Below are positions 35,066 through 46,109 of a stretch of 64,000 bases of DNA, piece by piece. The DNA is taken from assembly GCF_038396675.1 (NCBI RefSeq), contig NC_088927.1, positions 40,962,001 to 41,026,000 on the forward strand. Direction: 5' to 3'. Position numbers and translations under genes: made by a program. The notes below the pieces were generated by a model. That model did not search any database. It saw only the letters and a program-made list of their open reading frames with translations, and was not told the origin of the DNA. The DNA is from Hydra vulgaris. Lineage: Eukaryota; Cnidaria; Hydrozoa; Anthoathecata; Hydridae. How positions within the stretch are numbered: position 1 is the stretch's first letter; each line of letters begins with the position of its first letter.

Positions 35066-36185
35066 TAGTAAAGATTTGTAGAAAAATTTCTAATGCATTA
35101 TTATTTTAATATTTGTATGTTATTTTTTCAAATTTAGTTAAGATTAGCATAAGATTAGCACTCAAAACTTTATGTGAGTATGTGTAATTGGTACTTGTCT
35201 TTGTGTTTTTAACAAAAAAAAAAAGATAATTAGGAAGGTGGGGGGGGGGGGAATTGTGGTAAAATGCTTAATTGCCTCCCTCCCCTTTAAACCATGAGCC
35301 CTCACCAGGTACAAAAAAAAAAAGAAAAGAAAGTATAAATTTAATATTTACTTCATAAAGACTTTAACAATAACTTTCTACAACATAAAATTAAGATATA
35401 CCAAACTTTTTCATAAATAAGTTAGTAATAAATTTTATGCTGACTCAGCATACATATAAGCTTAACTTAAAGTTAAGTTTTATTATTAAAGTTGAAAAAT
35501 GCAGTAATATACTTTTTATTAATAGTGATGTTTAATACCTATATTGTAAGTTATAACAAAAAATTATTAAGGTGACCATTTTGACCGTCAAAATACCCCA
35601 AAATATATGCCTACATTATCTAATTTACATGTAATTACGATGGTCAAAATAATTTTCAATTTGAAATTTGTATCCGCCATGTGGAAGATTGTCTATGTAC
35701 AAAATTTTAGGATGATACCTCATTTGGTTCATAAAATATTGTTTTTTAACAACAAAAAAGTATTTTATAAAAAAGGCTGAGTCCCCTTACGGTTCTTGAG
35801 AATATCTCAAGAACCGTAAGGGGTTGGAGGTTCCAAATTTTAGATTTTTTTAATTTTTATAAACCCTATAACATATAAAAAAAATTAGCAAAATCCAAAA
35901 CATGGGGTGACATATTTTGTTTTTTTCTACTAATTTAACATGGAATTACCCTAAAGTTATATAATAGACTAATTTATGTCAAATAATGCTTGTTCATTAT
36001 TTGTTCGTTATTGGCATGATGATTTGTTTTACTCACTTTGTAGTTGTTTATTTCTTACTGTCATTAGATATTCAATTTATCAACTAGGGTTACCTATATA
36101 AGATATAGCTAATAGGTACAGTTATTAAAGTCAGTTATTTTGTCAAAAGTACTTACACCCATCTAGGTTGTTATTCAACGGTAGT
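35066..36185. other. Gene-free stretch
   Basis: Includes a G-run (35238-35252), a TTAA followed by ggtgaccattttgaccg near 35568-35590 that resembles a transposon end, and the hairpin at 35783-35823. No coding was recognised. Confidence 0.45.
35783..35823. repeat. 19-bp perfect hairpin, 3-nt loop
   Basis: ccccttacggttcttgaga and its exact complement flank the bases ata. Confidence 0.92.
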
Positions 36186-36430
36186 GCAGTAGCGGTGTAG
36201 TGGTAGAGCACTCGCCTCATAATCGAGAAATTCGAAGTTCGATCACCACCACGTCCTTGGTAGTACCGCGCTTAACTTGTTTCTCCACGCAGCGGCCTTG
36301 TTCGTCATAGTTTGTGTTTTGAAGTTATAGAGTTGAGAGAGGGTTGTAACAACAACTAAAATAGCCTCGGTCTTGGGGAGTTAAATCAACACACACGCAC
36401 ACAGACACACACACACACATACACACAAAA
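36186..36430 (+). repeat. SINE with tRNA-Met-like head and CA-repeat tail
   Basis: The head contains a box A-like tagtggtagagca, an anticodon-arm-like ctcgcctcataatcgag whose 7-base loop would carry CAT, and a box B-like gaagttcgatcacc. The body follows (cgcgcttaacttgtttctcc, cacgcagcggcc, tcggtcttggggagtta) and the copy ends in a (CA)n run at 36390-36428. The acceptor and T arms do not fold cleanly, so this is a tRNA-derived SINE and not a working tRNA gene. It is a different family from the copies at 18630, 38356 and 45221. Confidence 0.75.
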
Positions 36431-37375
36431 GGCTAGACACGAATTAATAAATTCTCTTCTTTTGTTTTTGCTGCAAAAAAATCACAATACTTTCCTTACT
36501 AATTATCTGCGTACAATCAAGTAATAATTACTTTTAATAAAAAAAAACACAGTAAATTTGCTCGTAAGATGTCTATTTTAAAACTATTTTATATGAAATC
36601 ATCAACACATGTCTGATTTTAGTATATTTATCCAGTGGGTGACCTAAAAAAAATGCTTTTTCTTAAAAATATGTTTCTTATCATACTGTACTATAAAGAT
36701 ATAAGTTTCAACTAGGATTTGCACCATGAGTTAAATATTGTTAAAAGTAGTAAATTGTCACTTAAAAATGCTGTAAAATAATAATGATTCGCGTGAAAAG
36801 GATAACGTATGTTTTTTTTGAATTTGTTCGTCTGGGTTAACAAAACATGCCTTGACTGTTCAAATTGTCTGTTCAATTACAGATGCTTATTTAACTTGAT
36901 ACGTTAAATATCCGTAAACGCATACGCAGAATATCATTTTTTCTCCTTATTTAACGATCTACTTATTTAACGTGACACCGCCGTTTCGCGCAGAGCACAT
37001 TTTTTTTATATCCTTAATTTTTCCTTCAAACTTTTTCTTTTTTACCTTTTATGGTTTGTTTTATTGCATATTGTAAAATTTTTATTGTAGCGCTAGCAGT
37101 AACGCTAAGCATTATTTTTGTACATGTACAACTAATATTTTATTATTTGTGCATATTACATGCGTACGCATGTATAATTAATGTACGTAATGTTTCATAT
37201 CTTGCTACTGTTTTATTAATTGATGTAGTCATTTTTTTTAGTTTTTAGAGATTTTTGGATGTTTCATATAATTAAAAAGTTTTTTGATTTAATAATTTTT
37301 CAGATTCTCAAACATTTTCCAAGACTGTTTAGAAAACAAAATATATGAGTGAAAGGATTCTAATGCTGCTGTCAA
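36431..37375. other. Gene-free AT-rich stretch
   Basis: One hydrophobic frame at 37051-37248 (65 codons) has no motif and is not supported as a gene. Confidence 0.45.
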
Positions 37376-37379
37376 AATG

Positions 37380-38353
37380 CATTGCGATTTAAAATGAAGT
37401 CATTGTAAGAATGAGTTGTTGTTTGTTTATCAAGCTGGTTGGCATTAAAAACTTCTAAATAAATATGGCAATGAAATGGTGTTTTTAGGTGCAACTTATA
37501 AGACCACTAGATATTCATTGCCATTGTTTTTCTTAGTTGTTAAAACCAATGTCGATTTTTAAATAGTTGCAACATTTGTATCTGAAAGTGAAATTTTTGA
37601 TACAATAAAAAGAGCACTTAATGTCAGCAAATCTTGAAATCTTGATTTCAACACTTACACTGCATAACTGAGTATTGTAATGAGGAGATACATTCTTTAG
37701 AATCTGTTTTTATTGGTGTGTTTTTTTAATCTGTATTTATTTATTTAATTTTTAAGTTATTAGCTTCTTTAAAGGAATCACTTTTTATATTTTATGCTTA
37801 AGTTATAATATAATTATTTTAAATAAAATTGTGTTCTCTTATTAGGGTGTGAAGTATTCATCTGCGATTTTCATAGATAACAGGCATATGATTGTTAGAT
37901 AAAAAAGACTTCCAATGGTTGTTTTAGTAAAAAGAAAGATATTTTAAAATTGTTGAGATGTATAGCTAGGTCAAGATCTTGTGAAGAAGAAGTAGAAGTC
38001 TTTACAGCGTTAGAGCTTGTTGACTTTTAGCGTCAAGAAGGTTTTTCTAAATTAAAACATTATGTTGAAATGTATTGGATGCCTATAAAAAAGGCATTTA
38101 TTAATAAATATGAGTTTAAATAATTGAACCTTTATTTGAGAATATATTTTGCGGCAACCACTTGGTTTGGTTTGCATTATTTTAAGGTGAGTTATGTAAA
38201 AGTAGAATTTCTTTCTTATAATTTAGAGATGGATTTGGTGGTATAGACAAAATCGCCTTCTAATTAATTGCAACACAAACAATGGCGTTGAAAAACAAAT
38301 GAGTCATTTAAGTATTCCTATTTAAAGAAATATAACAACTTCTCTTTGACAGG

Positions 38354-38386
<33 letters not shown>

Positions 38387-40520
38387 TGTAGTTATTTTAG
38401 GTGCTCCAGAAGTCCTTACGGTCTTATCACAGAGCACCGCGGGAAAGCATTAAATAAGAAGTTCACGCCTCCTTCCGAACCGAACATGTCGCTTATTTGG
38501 CTATAGATAGCATCGAACCTCGGACCTCTGGGTTCTGAGCCAGAACTCTAACCACTGCGCCACGGCTGCTCAAATGTTAAATTTATTAATCAAATAATTC
38601 TTCACTGATAAGCTGGAAAGGTTAGTTTAAACGAAAAGTTAAGTTGATGAACAGATGTTTAAAGGACTATTGTCAATTTAAAATTGCTTACAGTAATGAT
38701 GTTAATATAATCTCATTTATAGTGTTTTATCTACTCAATTTAGCTACACTGATGCCAACTTCAAAATGGATGCAAAATACAAGAGATATGGTTGTTGGGT
38801 GTCAAAATATCTATGTGATTGCCCTGGAAGTTTTGTTAAGCATTTCTTGTTGCAAAAGTCTACTGCTGAATACATGGATTTGAACACAGTTGTAATGATT
38901 AAATCTTTACTGTATCTAGTATCATTGATTCTTCTACAAATTACTTTGCGCACTTTGGTGATGAAAATATTATGCCAAAATGTACTTGTTATAATTGTAT
39001 ATCAACAGGCTATCCAATCATAATAGACTATCCCTGCAAATATTTTTTCCTGCTTGGTCATGGAATACGTTATTAAAACTTTATGTAAATTCTACATTCT
39101 TAAATTTAAATGCAGATAACTATGACATAATGCATGAAAAAATTAGTTTTTGACTTTTCAAAGTCACCTTTGAAAGAGTCATCTTTGTTTTTAAAGGAAG
39201 ATACAACTGTAAAAGATCTGAATGACATATGTAAAAAATATATTTCGATTTATTCTAGTGTCGATGTAAGAAAGATGCTTCATATTATTATAAACTCATC
39301 ATTTGAATTTGAGGCAAACTCTGATAAAATTGTGATGTTACACAAAACTCTTTCTATTGTAATAAAAAAACTAAACAAAGCAACAGAAAGACAATCTGGA
39401 ATCTTGCCACTCAAACAAATAATAAATCCAGCAAAAAATACATTTCTATTCCTGTACGGAAACCAATGAAAGTTCAAATTAATTGTGTTGGATCACAAAA
39501 AGAAAAAACATTAAATGCTTCTAAAGTACTTATAACAGAAGAGAGTTACTTAAACCAAGAAGGGTTTGTTGTTGACCAGGAGATAGTAACTTCACATAAC
39601 AACAGAACATAATAACAGAAAAACTGGTTTTTCTTCCTAAGACAAGACTCTCCTCAGATGATATAAACAAAATTACAACCCATCGGATATTGTCAGACAA
39701 TGTCATCCACTCAGTCCAAAAAATTATAACTGGTGTTTCTGGTCAGCAGGATCCAGTTTTAAAGCAAAATTTTTCATTTTGTGTGGTGAAGGACTCTTTT
39801 GTACAAGTATTACATGATGGTAATGTTCACTGGCTGACAAAAAGCACTTTTGGGTGCTCTGAAGGTGAGGTATGTCTGTTAGACAACATGTTTAAAGGCA
39901 AAATAAAGAATTATTGTCAGACAAACTTGTGCAATAATGCAGTGCACCAAAGACAGTTTGAAAGTACAAGTTTTACCTGTGCAACAACAAACATATGGTG
40001 TAAACTGTGGTTTGTTTGCTTTGGCATTTGCACAGCACATTGCTTGTACCGCCTCAAAATAATGCTACGTTTCATTTGAAATTTATGAAATGGGAAACCA
40101 TTAATATAAAAGCGTTATAGAAAACCAATTAAATGAGTTTTAGAAAAGCTGGAAAATTGACTAGGTTTTGCAAAGATAAAGGAATTTAATTTTACTTTTA
40201 TTGCATATTTGGGTATATGGCGATTTGGATGGCTTCTGATAAAGTTGTCAAAGATAAGTAAGTGAAGTAGTATTTAAATTATATTTTAGCTTTTTAATTT
40301 GTTACACACAAACACACACACATATACATTTATTACTATTATTTTATTTCTATTCACATTTTTTTGACGATGTTTTTTTATGGGTTGATACATTTAGGCA
40401 CATGGTGCAATGTGAAAAATGTGAATTTTGGTTTCGCCGTGTTTGTGAACGCATACCTTATTATATTTAAGAATGCGAAAGTGTTGAATGTGGTTTTGTT
40501 TGCAATGTACAATAACTTTA
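37380..40520 (+). pseudogene. Composite Mutator-type transposon gene: transposase - SWIM - Ulp1-like protease - PHD
   Basis: The transposase part reads FVYQAGWH...LLNKYGNEMVFLGATYKTTRYSL (37420-37520; the catalytic DATYKT is GATYKT), YCNEEIHSLESVFIG, then after a likely intron GCEVFICDFHR (37850) and the SNGCFSKKKDILKLLRCIAR block. NTNNGVEKQ is at 38275. After the SINE insertion, MPKCTCYNCISTGYP (38972) is a SWIM-type zinc finger. A linker (39134-39600) contains IPVRKPMKVQINCVGSQKEK. The region 39630-40080 is a C48/Ulp1-like cysteine protease with VLHDGNVHWLTKSTFGCSEG (His), LLDNMF (Asp) and, one frame over, TYGVNCGLFALAFAQHIA (Cys). A likely intron (about 40259-40397, gtaagt...ttag) precedes HMVQCEKCEFWFRRVCERIP, a PHD-finger half. 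Frameshifts, stops and the lost Asp show that it is dead. Such transposons would cut DNA; the protease part may act on SUMO-like modifiers, which is inference. Confidence 0.75.
38356..38573 (-). repeat. tRNA-derived SINE, best-preserved copy
   Basis: Read on the minus strand: ttgagcagccgtggcgcagt gives box A, followed by gtggttagagttctgg, an anticodon-arm-like ctcagaa loop, box B aggttcgatgc, a conserved body (ggaaggaggcgtgaacttc, ccgcggtgctctgtgataag, accgtaaggacttctgg, gagcacctaaaataa) and a 30-base A tail (T run 38356-38385). It has inserted into the composite Mutator-type pseudogene. The intact boxes and long tail suggest a fairly recent insertion. Confidence 0.92.
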
Positions 40521-40524
40521 CCAC

Positions 40525-42960
40525 GTAGAACTTTAATTTAAAAAAGGTTTTGACTTAAATATTTATAATCCTTTTTTATATAGTTTTAGTAGTTTAAATT
40601 TTTTTTTTTTTTAATGGTAAGCAAAAAATTGATGGTAGATAAAAAATCTTATGCAAATAGTTTTCTAATTTTCTTAATCTAAATTCTTAAAAGAATACAT
40701 GATTTTTGAATGATAGCAATGCCTAAAAAGTTGTGTTACCTAAATTAGATTTATTTTAGTCAAGAGTTCCTTAACTAAGATGACCTGGTTAGGTAAACGT
40801 AATGCGTATTTAAGAACAAGATCTATTTTTTCAAAATTGTTTCAAATCAATGTTTTCAATCTTGCAAGCATTGCTGTTGTCTTTCAAATCATTTATTTTT
40901 AGCTTTAAGGACTTTGAGTTACAGTCTAAGTATAAATCTTAGCATTTATAATAAGTATTTATTTTTGTTTAAATTTCAATGATTATGTATATTTTTTTAA
41001 TTTAACTATAATAATGTTCCTTTTTTTTAATAGCGTTTGTCATTACTTTATTAGTTTGCCTACTGTTGAAACATGCTCGATATAGTTAAGGCAATTTAAC
41101 TTATTATAGCGTCGGTATCATATTTTTTTGACAATGACATATTTCCGTTAAATAATCAGGTCTGCGAATTATAAAAAGACGAATAAAATTAAAATGATAA
41201 ATTTTGCGGTATCATAAAATATAAATGTTAAAAGAGAAAAAATCCAGACCGAAGATTCTTTTTTTTTTTTTTAAATCGTCTTAAAATCACGATTGCTTGT
41301 CCAAATTTGAATAAGATTTTAAATAAATACGTTTTTTAGGTAAAATGAGCATTATAGTTTAATAATATGTTCTGCTCTGATCGGTTATTGGCAATTTTTC
41401 TTAACTATAACTTCTTTCTTGGTCGGACTTATAGTATTTTTTGTGAAAATTGATAGAAATATTGACAACTATATGTAACTAATATACGTCCAAACCGATT
41501 AGAACTAGGATCTATAGTAAATTAAGGCACTTTTTCAAAAGATTTTAACTAAATTCATGTTAAAAGCTCTTGTTTAGACATAATACGCAGATAAAACCAA
41601 TGTAATACCAAAAAAAAGAATTTGAATAATTTTGTAAATTGCCTTAACTACACCGAGTGGTTTTAAATTTAGTAAATTTATATAATGTGAAATTTACTCT
41701 ATTAATCATCAGTTAACAGTTAGGGAGAAATTGGAATTCTACATAATTGAGATAAAAATGATTTTGTTTACTGGTATTACTATTAGTTACCAGTGCACAG
41801 TGGGACAGAGTAAGCCAAAATACCAAAAAATTAATGTCGACATTGCACGGTGAAAATTTGTCATAATGGTGAAGATATGTTCATTAGAGGAAATATCTAT
41901 TTAAAAAACATTAGATAATAATTTAAGCGTTATTTTATGCGGTTATTTGACATGTGTTCCGAAACCCTATTTTGCATTTTTTATCAACTTTCTTACGCTA
42001 CTTTTGTTTTAAATTAACTTTATTGACTTTCATTATAAAATATATTATTTTTATTAACAATGTTTTTTTCGCTAAAACTTTTAAAAACAATTTAACGTCA
42101 ATGTTATCATTAGTTTTTATGCATCGAAAACAGACAGTTTTCAATATTTTTTTTGCTACTAACCTTCACTATTAGGTATCTGATAAACTATCCTCCAATA
42201 TCCTTCAAACATTTGATTATGTAAATCTCATGCTAAATGTATGTAAATAGCCATGCATCATAAATATTTTGCAACTTTTTGCAATAAAAAAAGTTATAAC
42301 AAAAGATTGGTCTTCGGTTAATGATCAGTTGATGAGAAATACTGAACATGTAAAAAAGATGTTTTGCACACAAGAATATCTACAAAATCTTTCCTTACTG
42401 TTATAATATATAAATTCTGTAAATATAAATCTAAAAAAGTTATTTTATCACAAATACATGCATTGAAAAGTAATATTTTTGATGTTTACGTTTATGTCTT
42501 TTTAGCACTTATGATATTTCGTAATATCCCAAATAATTATGACCATGTAAAAAATATTTAAGGAGTTACTTTTAACTGATGATATAATTTTTAAACCGAT
42601 TTTTTGTTTTAGTACATCATAATGCAAGGGTTAATGGTTATCGAACTGTTTTCAATTTAAAAGTTAAACAACCTTTATCAAATTAAAAGAAGCATTTCAT
42701 GAAAATTGTCTCATCCATTCAGGTTCTCCCGTAAATAGGTTACACAAAAAGATTTATTTTTTCAGTTTCAAAAAAAATGCAAACAACTTTACCAACTATT
42801 GGCCACATTTTTATAAGAAACACCCATTGCAGAAATTAACTGCAGAACATATATACTTCAGTTATTTTTAATATAAATTTTAGATAATTAAAAGCTCTTT
42901 CAATTTAAGTATTATTGTAATTATCGTAACATCAAGTTATATATAATGCAGATAATAAAG
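40525..42960. other. Gene-free AT-rich stretch
   Basis: I saw no coding family in frames such as 41954-42175 and 42364-42561, which are Phe/Ile/Lys-rich readings of A/T sequence. Confidence 0.5.
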
Positions 42961-43060
42961 ATTTTCCCAAATACTGGCTTTTCCCAAACACTGGATTTTC
43001 CCAAATACTGGATTTTCCCAAATACTGACTTTTCCCAAATACTGGATTTTCCCAAATACA
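42961..43060. repeat. 17-bp tandem repeat, 6 copies
   Basis: Six head-to-tail units of (a/c)ttttcccaaatactgg, differing at one or two positions each. Confidence 0.95.
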
Positions 43061-43189
43061 GCTTAAATCTTATATCAAATACTCACAAATGTCTTATTGG
43101 CCAATAATCCGTAAATGGGAAACACATCGAACAGAATAATAGAGCACTGGAAATTTTTTTAAATAAAACAAAACTAAAAAAATTAATCA

Positions 43190-44940
43190 TAATTTTTCAA
43201 TTTAACTCATTATATGTTACGTACTGATAATAAACCTTGAAAAAAAGTTTAAAAAAACTTATTGCTAAATAACACCATTTTCGTTTTTCAATATCTTTGT
43301 TCTTAGTTGATTTTTGCATTTTTAATATCTTAACTAAGTTCTTTTTATCACAGCTTTCCTTTTTTTCTTTTAAAATCATGTTTTTCAATTTTTCTCTTTC
43401 CGCAAGCTACTTTTGTAGCTGTCTTCAAGCTTCGTGCTGTAAGCCTCTAATGTGTTAAAAAAAATACTTTAAATTAGAGTATTTGAGTTAATTTTCTTTT
43501 GTTTAATTTGTGGTGAAGGATAATTGAAAACATTGAAGTCTTTGTCTTATAGACTAGATGAATCATTAAATGGAAATGAAAACTTGAATTCTATTGATGT
43601 GTTGTGAGAAGTTAATTTGGATCTGGGTATTGCAAATATTCACTAATTTGATTCAAAAAAATACTTGCAATTTGAACACCTTGAAGCATCAATGAACTAT
43701 CAAAAAAAACTTTTTTAACAAATGTTGATTTTTTAACTTCTACTTTTTCAAAACTTACATCTGTAATAATATCCACAGCATTGTGGATATATTGTCTTAA
43801 ATATATATATATATATTGTCACAATATTGTCTTAAATCGAAAAACCAATTGATTCATTTTTCATTTCAGGTTAAGTTCTTGTTTGTTGTGATCTGATAGA
43901 TCAGGCAATGATAAAAAATTAGTTATTAATTGTGCATTAAATACATTTTTAACCTGCGCAATATCTGAATATATGATGCAGGATATTGGAATACATTTGA
44001 AATAGTATCTGGATTGAGAAAATACGTTCCACAAGCATAAAATTCTGAGTATAAATTTGGATCACTCATGTTACAGTTTTGAAAATAAACCAACTAACTT
44101 AGAATGTGAAACTATATCCCCTGGGTAATTATTCATCCTTGTTTGACAGACATCAGAATACACATTTTTTAGTGTTGACCCAAGGCAGCAACCAGTTGTT
44201 GGAGTGAACTGGAAGTTTTATAATTTCAACTTGATCAAAATAGTCAGTTTAATAATTTCAATAAAACTGCGAGAGTTGTGTTCTTCTAGTCTATGGCCTT
44301 GCAAAACTAATATTTGAAAAAAATATTTTTTCAAACAATAACTTAGCAAAACATTGTTTAGTCGAGCCCTTTTTAGAAACACTCCATGTTGCTCCATTTG
44401 GAGGATTTTCTGTATCAAAACCATTAAGGGTGCGTATAGTTTTTCCTATCACTATTAAGAAGTGGTGTGACCGGCTCCATTTATGCAAGCTATATTAGTA
44501 ATGGTCTCTTTGTTGCCACTTGTTTGAATCTGAATGTATTTTGATACTTTTCCTTGCAACAACACGTTTTACTTTATGATCTAGTTGTATCCCTGTTTCA
44601 TCCATGTTCCAAATACATTTTTGTTTGTTAAATAAGTACTTATTTTGCATTAGTTTTAAAACTTAATCTGTTTTGTTTTTTGCCATTTTAGCAGCATAAT
44701 CAATAAATGTTATTTTCAAAAACCGATTCCCATTTGGGCGTGATTGCCAGCATAATATTTTTTTCAAGACCTTTAATTTTCACTTGTTATGCTCCTACTT
44801 TAGATTTCGAACAGATCATGGCATAGCAGATCAGCCTGCATAGCCGAACGTGGAACTTTGTTATACTTACTTTTTGCTGAGACATACCTGTTAAAATTAC
44901 AAGTATTAACAGTTTCGTATTAGAATTTATCTTCAGGATG
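43190..44940 (-). pseudogene. pogo/Tigger-type DDE transposase, decayed
   Basis: On the minus strand, YNKVPRSAMQADLL (about 44830-44870) resembles the N-terminal psq-type helix-turn-helix. NKQKCIWNMDETGIQLDHKV (about 44590-44640) holds the first catalytic Asp, followed by KRVVARKSIKIH. Next come HHFLIVIGKTIRTLNGFDTE and PPNGATWSVSKKGSTKQ (44300-44470), then FEKIFFSNISFARP, after which the frame is lost. A damaged TTGCCLG block (normally TSHWLQPCD, about 44170) and a Lys-rich tail KNMILKEKKESCDKKNLVKI (43320-43390) complete it. All parts are broken by stops or shifts. It is independent of the relic at 15735, in the other orientation and with a different protein region preserved. Confidence 0.72.
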
Positions 44941-45220
44941 CATTTTGATGTTAATTGCCGTATTTGTCAATATTTATTGTCAATATCTAAATTGGCCTTC
45001 AAATTACTGAAAACTGTGAAATTATGTATAAAAAGATTTGATATAAATATTTGCATTATTTTACAATTTTTCTTGATTTAAAGACGTTATTGATTAATGA
45101 AAGGCAAAAGGTAAGGAAAATTTTTTTGCTAAATTTGAACTATTTAAAAATAAAGTTAGCAATAAAAATAAAAAAATAATGATTTTGAGGTCATAAACTC
45201 CACCACTATGTTTAAATAAA

Positions 45221-45421
45221 AGCGCTTAAGCCGTAGTCCAACGGTTACCGCGCTTGCCTCAGAAGCTTGAAATCCGTTGTTCAAAGCCACCTCTAGGCAA
45301 GTTTTGCAATGTTGTTGAGGAAGGAAGCGTAAACTTACTTTCAAATGCTCTTCCGCAGTGTTCTGTGATAAGACCGTAAGGACATCTTGGGGCACCTAAA
45401 ATAAAGAATTAAAAAAAAAAA
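45221..45421 (+). repeat. tRNA-derived SINE
   Basis: Plus-strand copy of the SINE family seen at 18630 and 38356: head gcttaagccgtagtccaacg with a box A in decay, box B-like gttcaaagccacc, body ggaaggaagcgtaaactt, ctcttccgcagtgttctgtg, ataagaccgtaaggacatct, tggggcacctaaaataaag, and an A tail at 45410-45421. The open frame on the other strand (45156-45395) is an artefact. Confidence 0.88.
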
Positions 45422-46105
45422 GTCTCACTTGCTACAACCTTGCTAGGACACTTTTGACTTAATAAATCAATATATTAAAAATGAGGGAGAATGAGGGGGC
45501 GAGGGAATCGGCAAAAAAAAAAAACAGTTTCTTATGAATGAAAAAAAAGGTCCTGAAAAACTAAAATTCACCTAACTAAATTGTATCAAATACCCGACTA
45601 GCCGACTAAATTTGTCAAAAATCATCTTCTTTGAGGGGAAAAACATCCCCTTTCCCCACACACATTCCCGCTAAAATCGTCTTTGAAAGCAAAAATAATA
45701 CACAATAAAATTTACTAATCTAAAAAAGACTTTATTCTTTGTATTTTTTATGAATATTTTACATTGTAGTCTAGAGAAGTAAAAGCTAGAAATATGTTAT
45801 ATACAAGCTCAAATGACAAGCTAACGCGGAAAACATCTACTTTTGTTGATTTACAAAAGTAATTTAAGTAAAAGTAACAAATTAAAACTTAAGTGTTTTG
45901 TTTTTTAAAATGCGCAATTCTTAAATTGACTATAAAAATTTAACTGAAAAATGGGCGTTTTTTATTATTATTTAATTTTATTTAACACCGAATGTAATTT
46001 ACAAGGTAAAAACAAAAATAAGAAAGTTACTTCTGGTGATTTTTACTTCAGAATTTTTTCTTCAAGAATATCTTTGAAAATTTCTCTTCGCTACTTTGCA
46101 TTCCA
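45422..46105. other. Gene-free AT-rich stretch
   Basis: No feature recognised; a frame at 45951-46193 partly overlaps the LINE C-terminus in antisense. Confidence 0.45.
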
Positions 46106-46109
46106 GCAC

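Noticed and set aside
36186-36255. A working tRNA-Met gene
   Set aside because: The anticodon arm has a mismatch, the T and acceptor arms do not close properly, and a SINE-like body and CA tail follow directly.
42961-43060. CRISPR-like array
   Set aside because: The 17-bp units are contiguous without spacers, so this is a plain tandem repeat in a eukaryotic genome.
45156-45395. 79-codon frame on the minus strand
   Set aside because: It is the antisense reading of a tRNA-derived SINE; similar frames come from the SINE at 18630.
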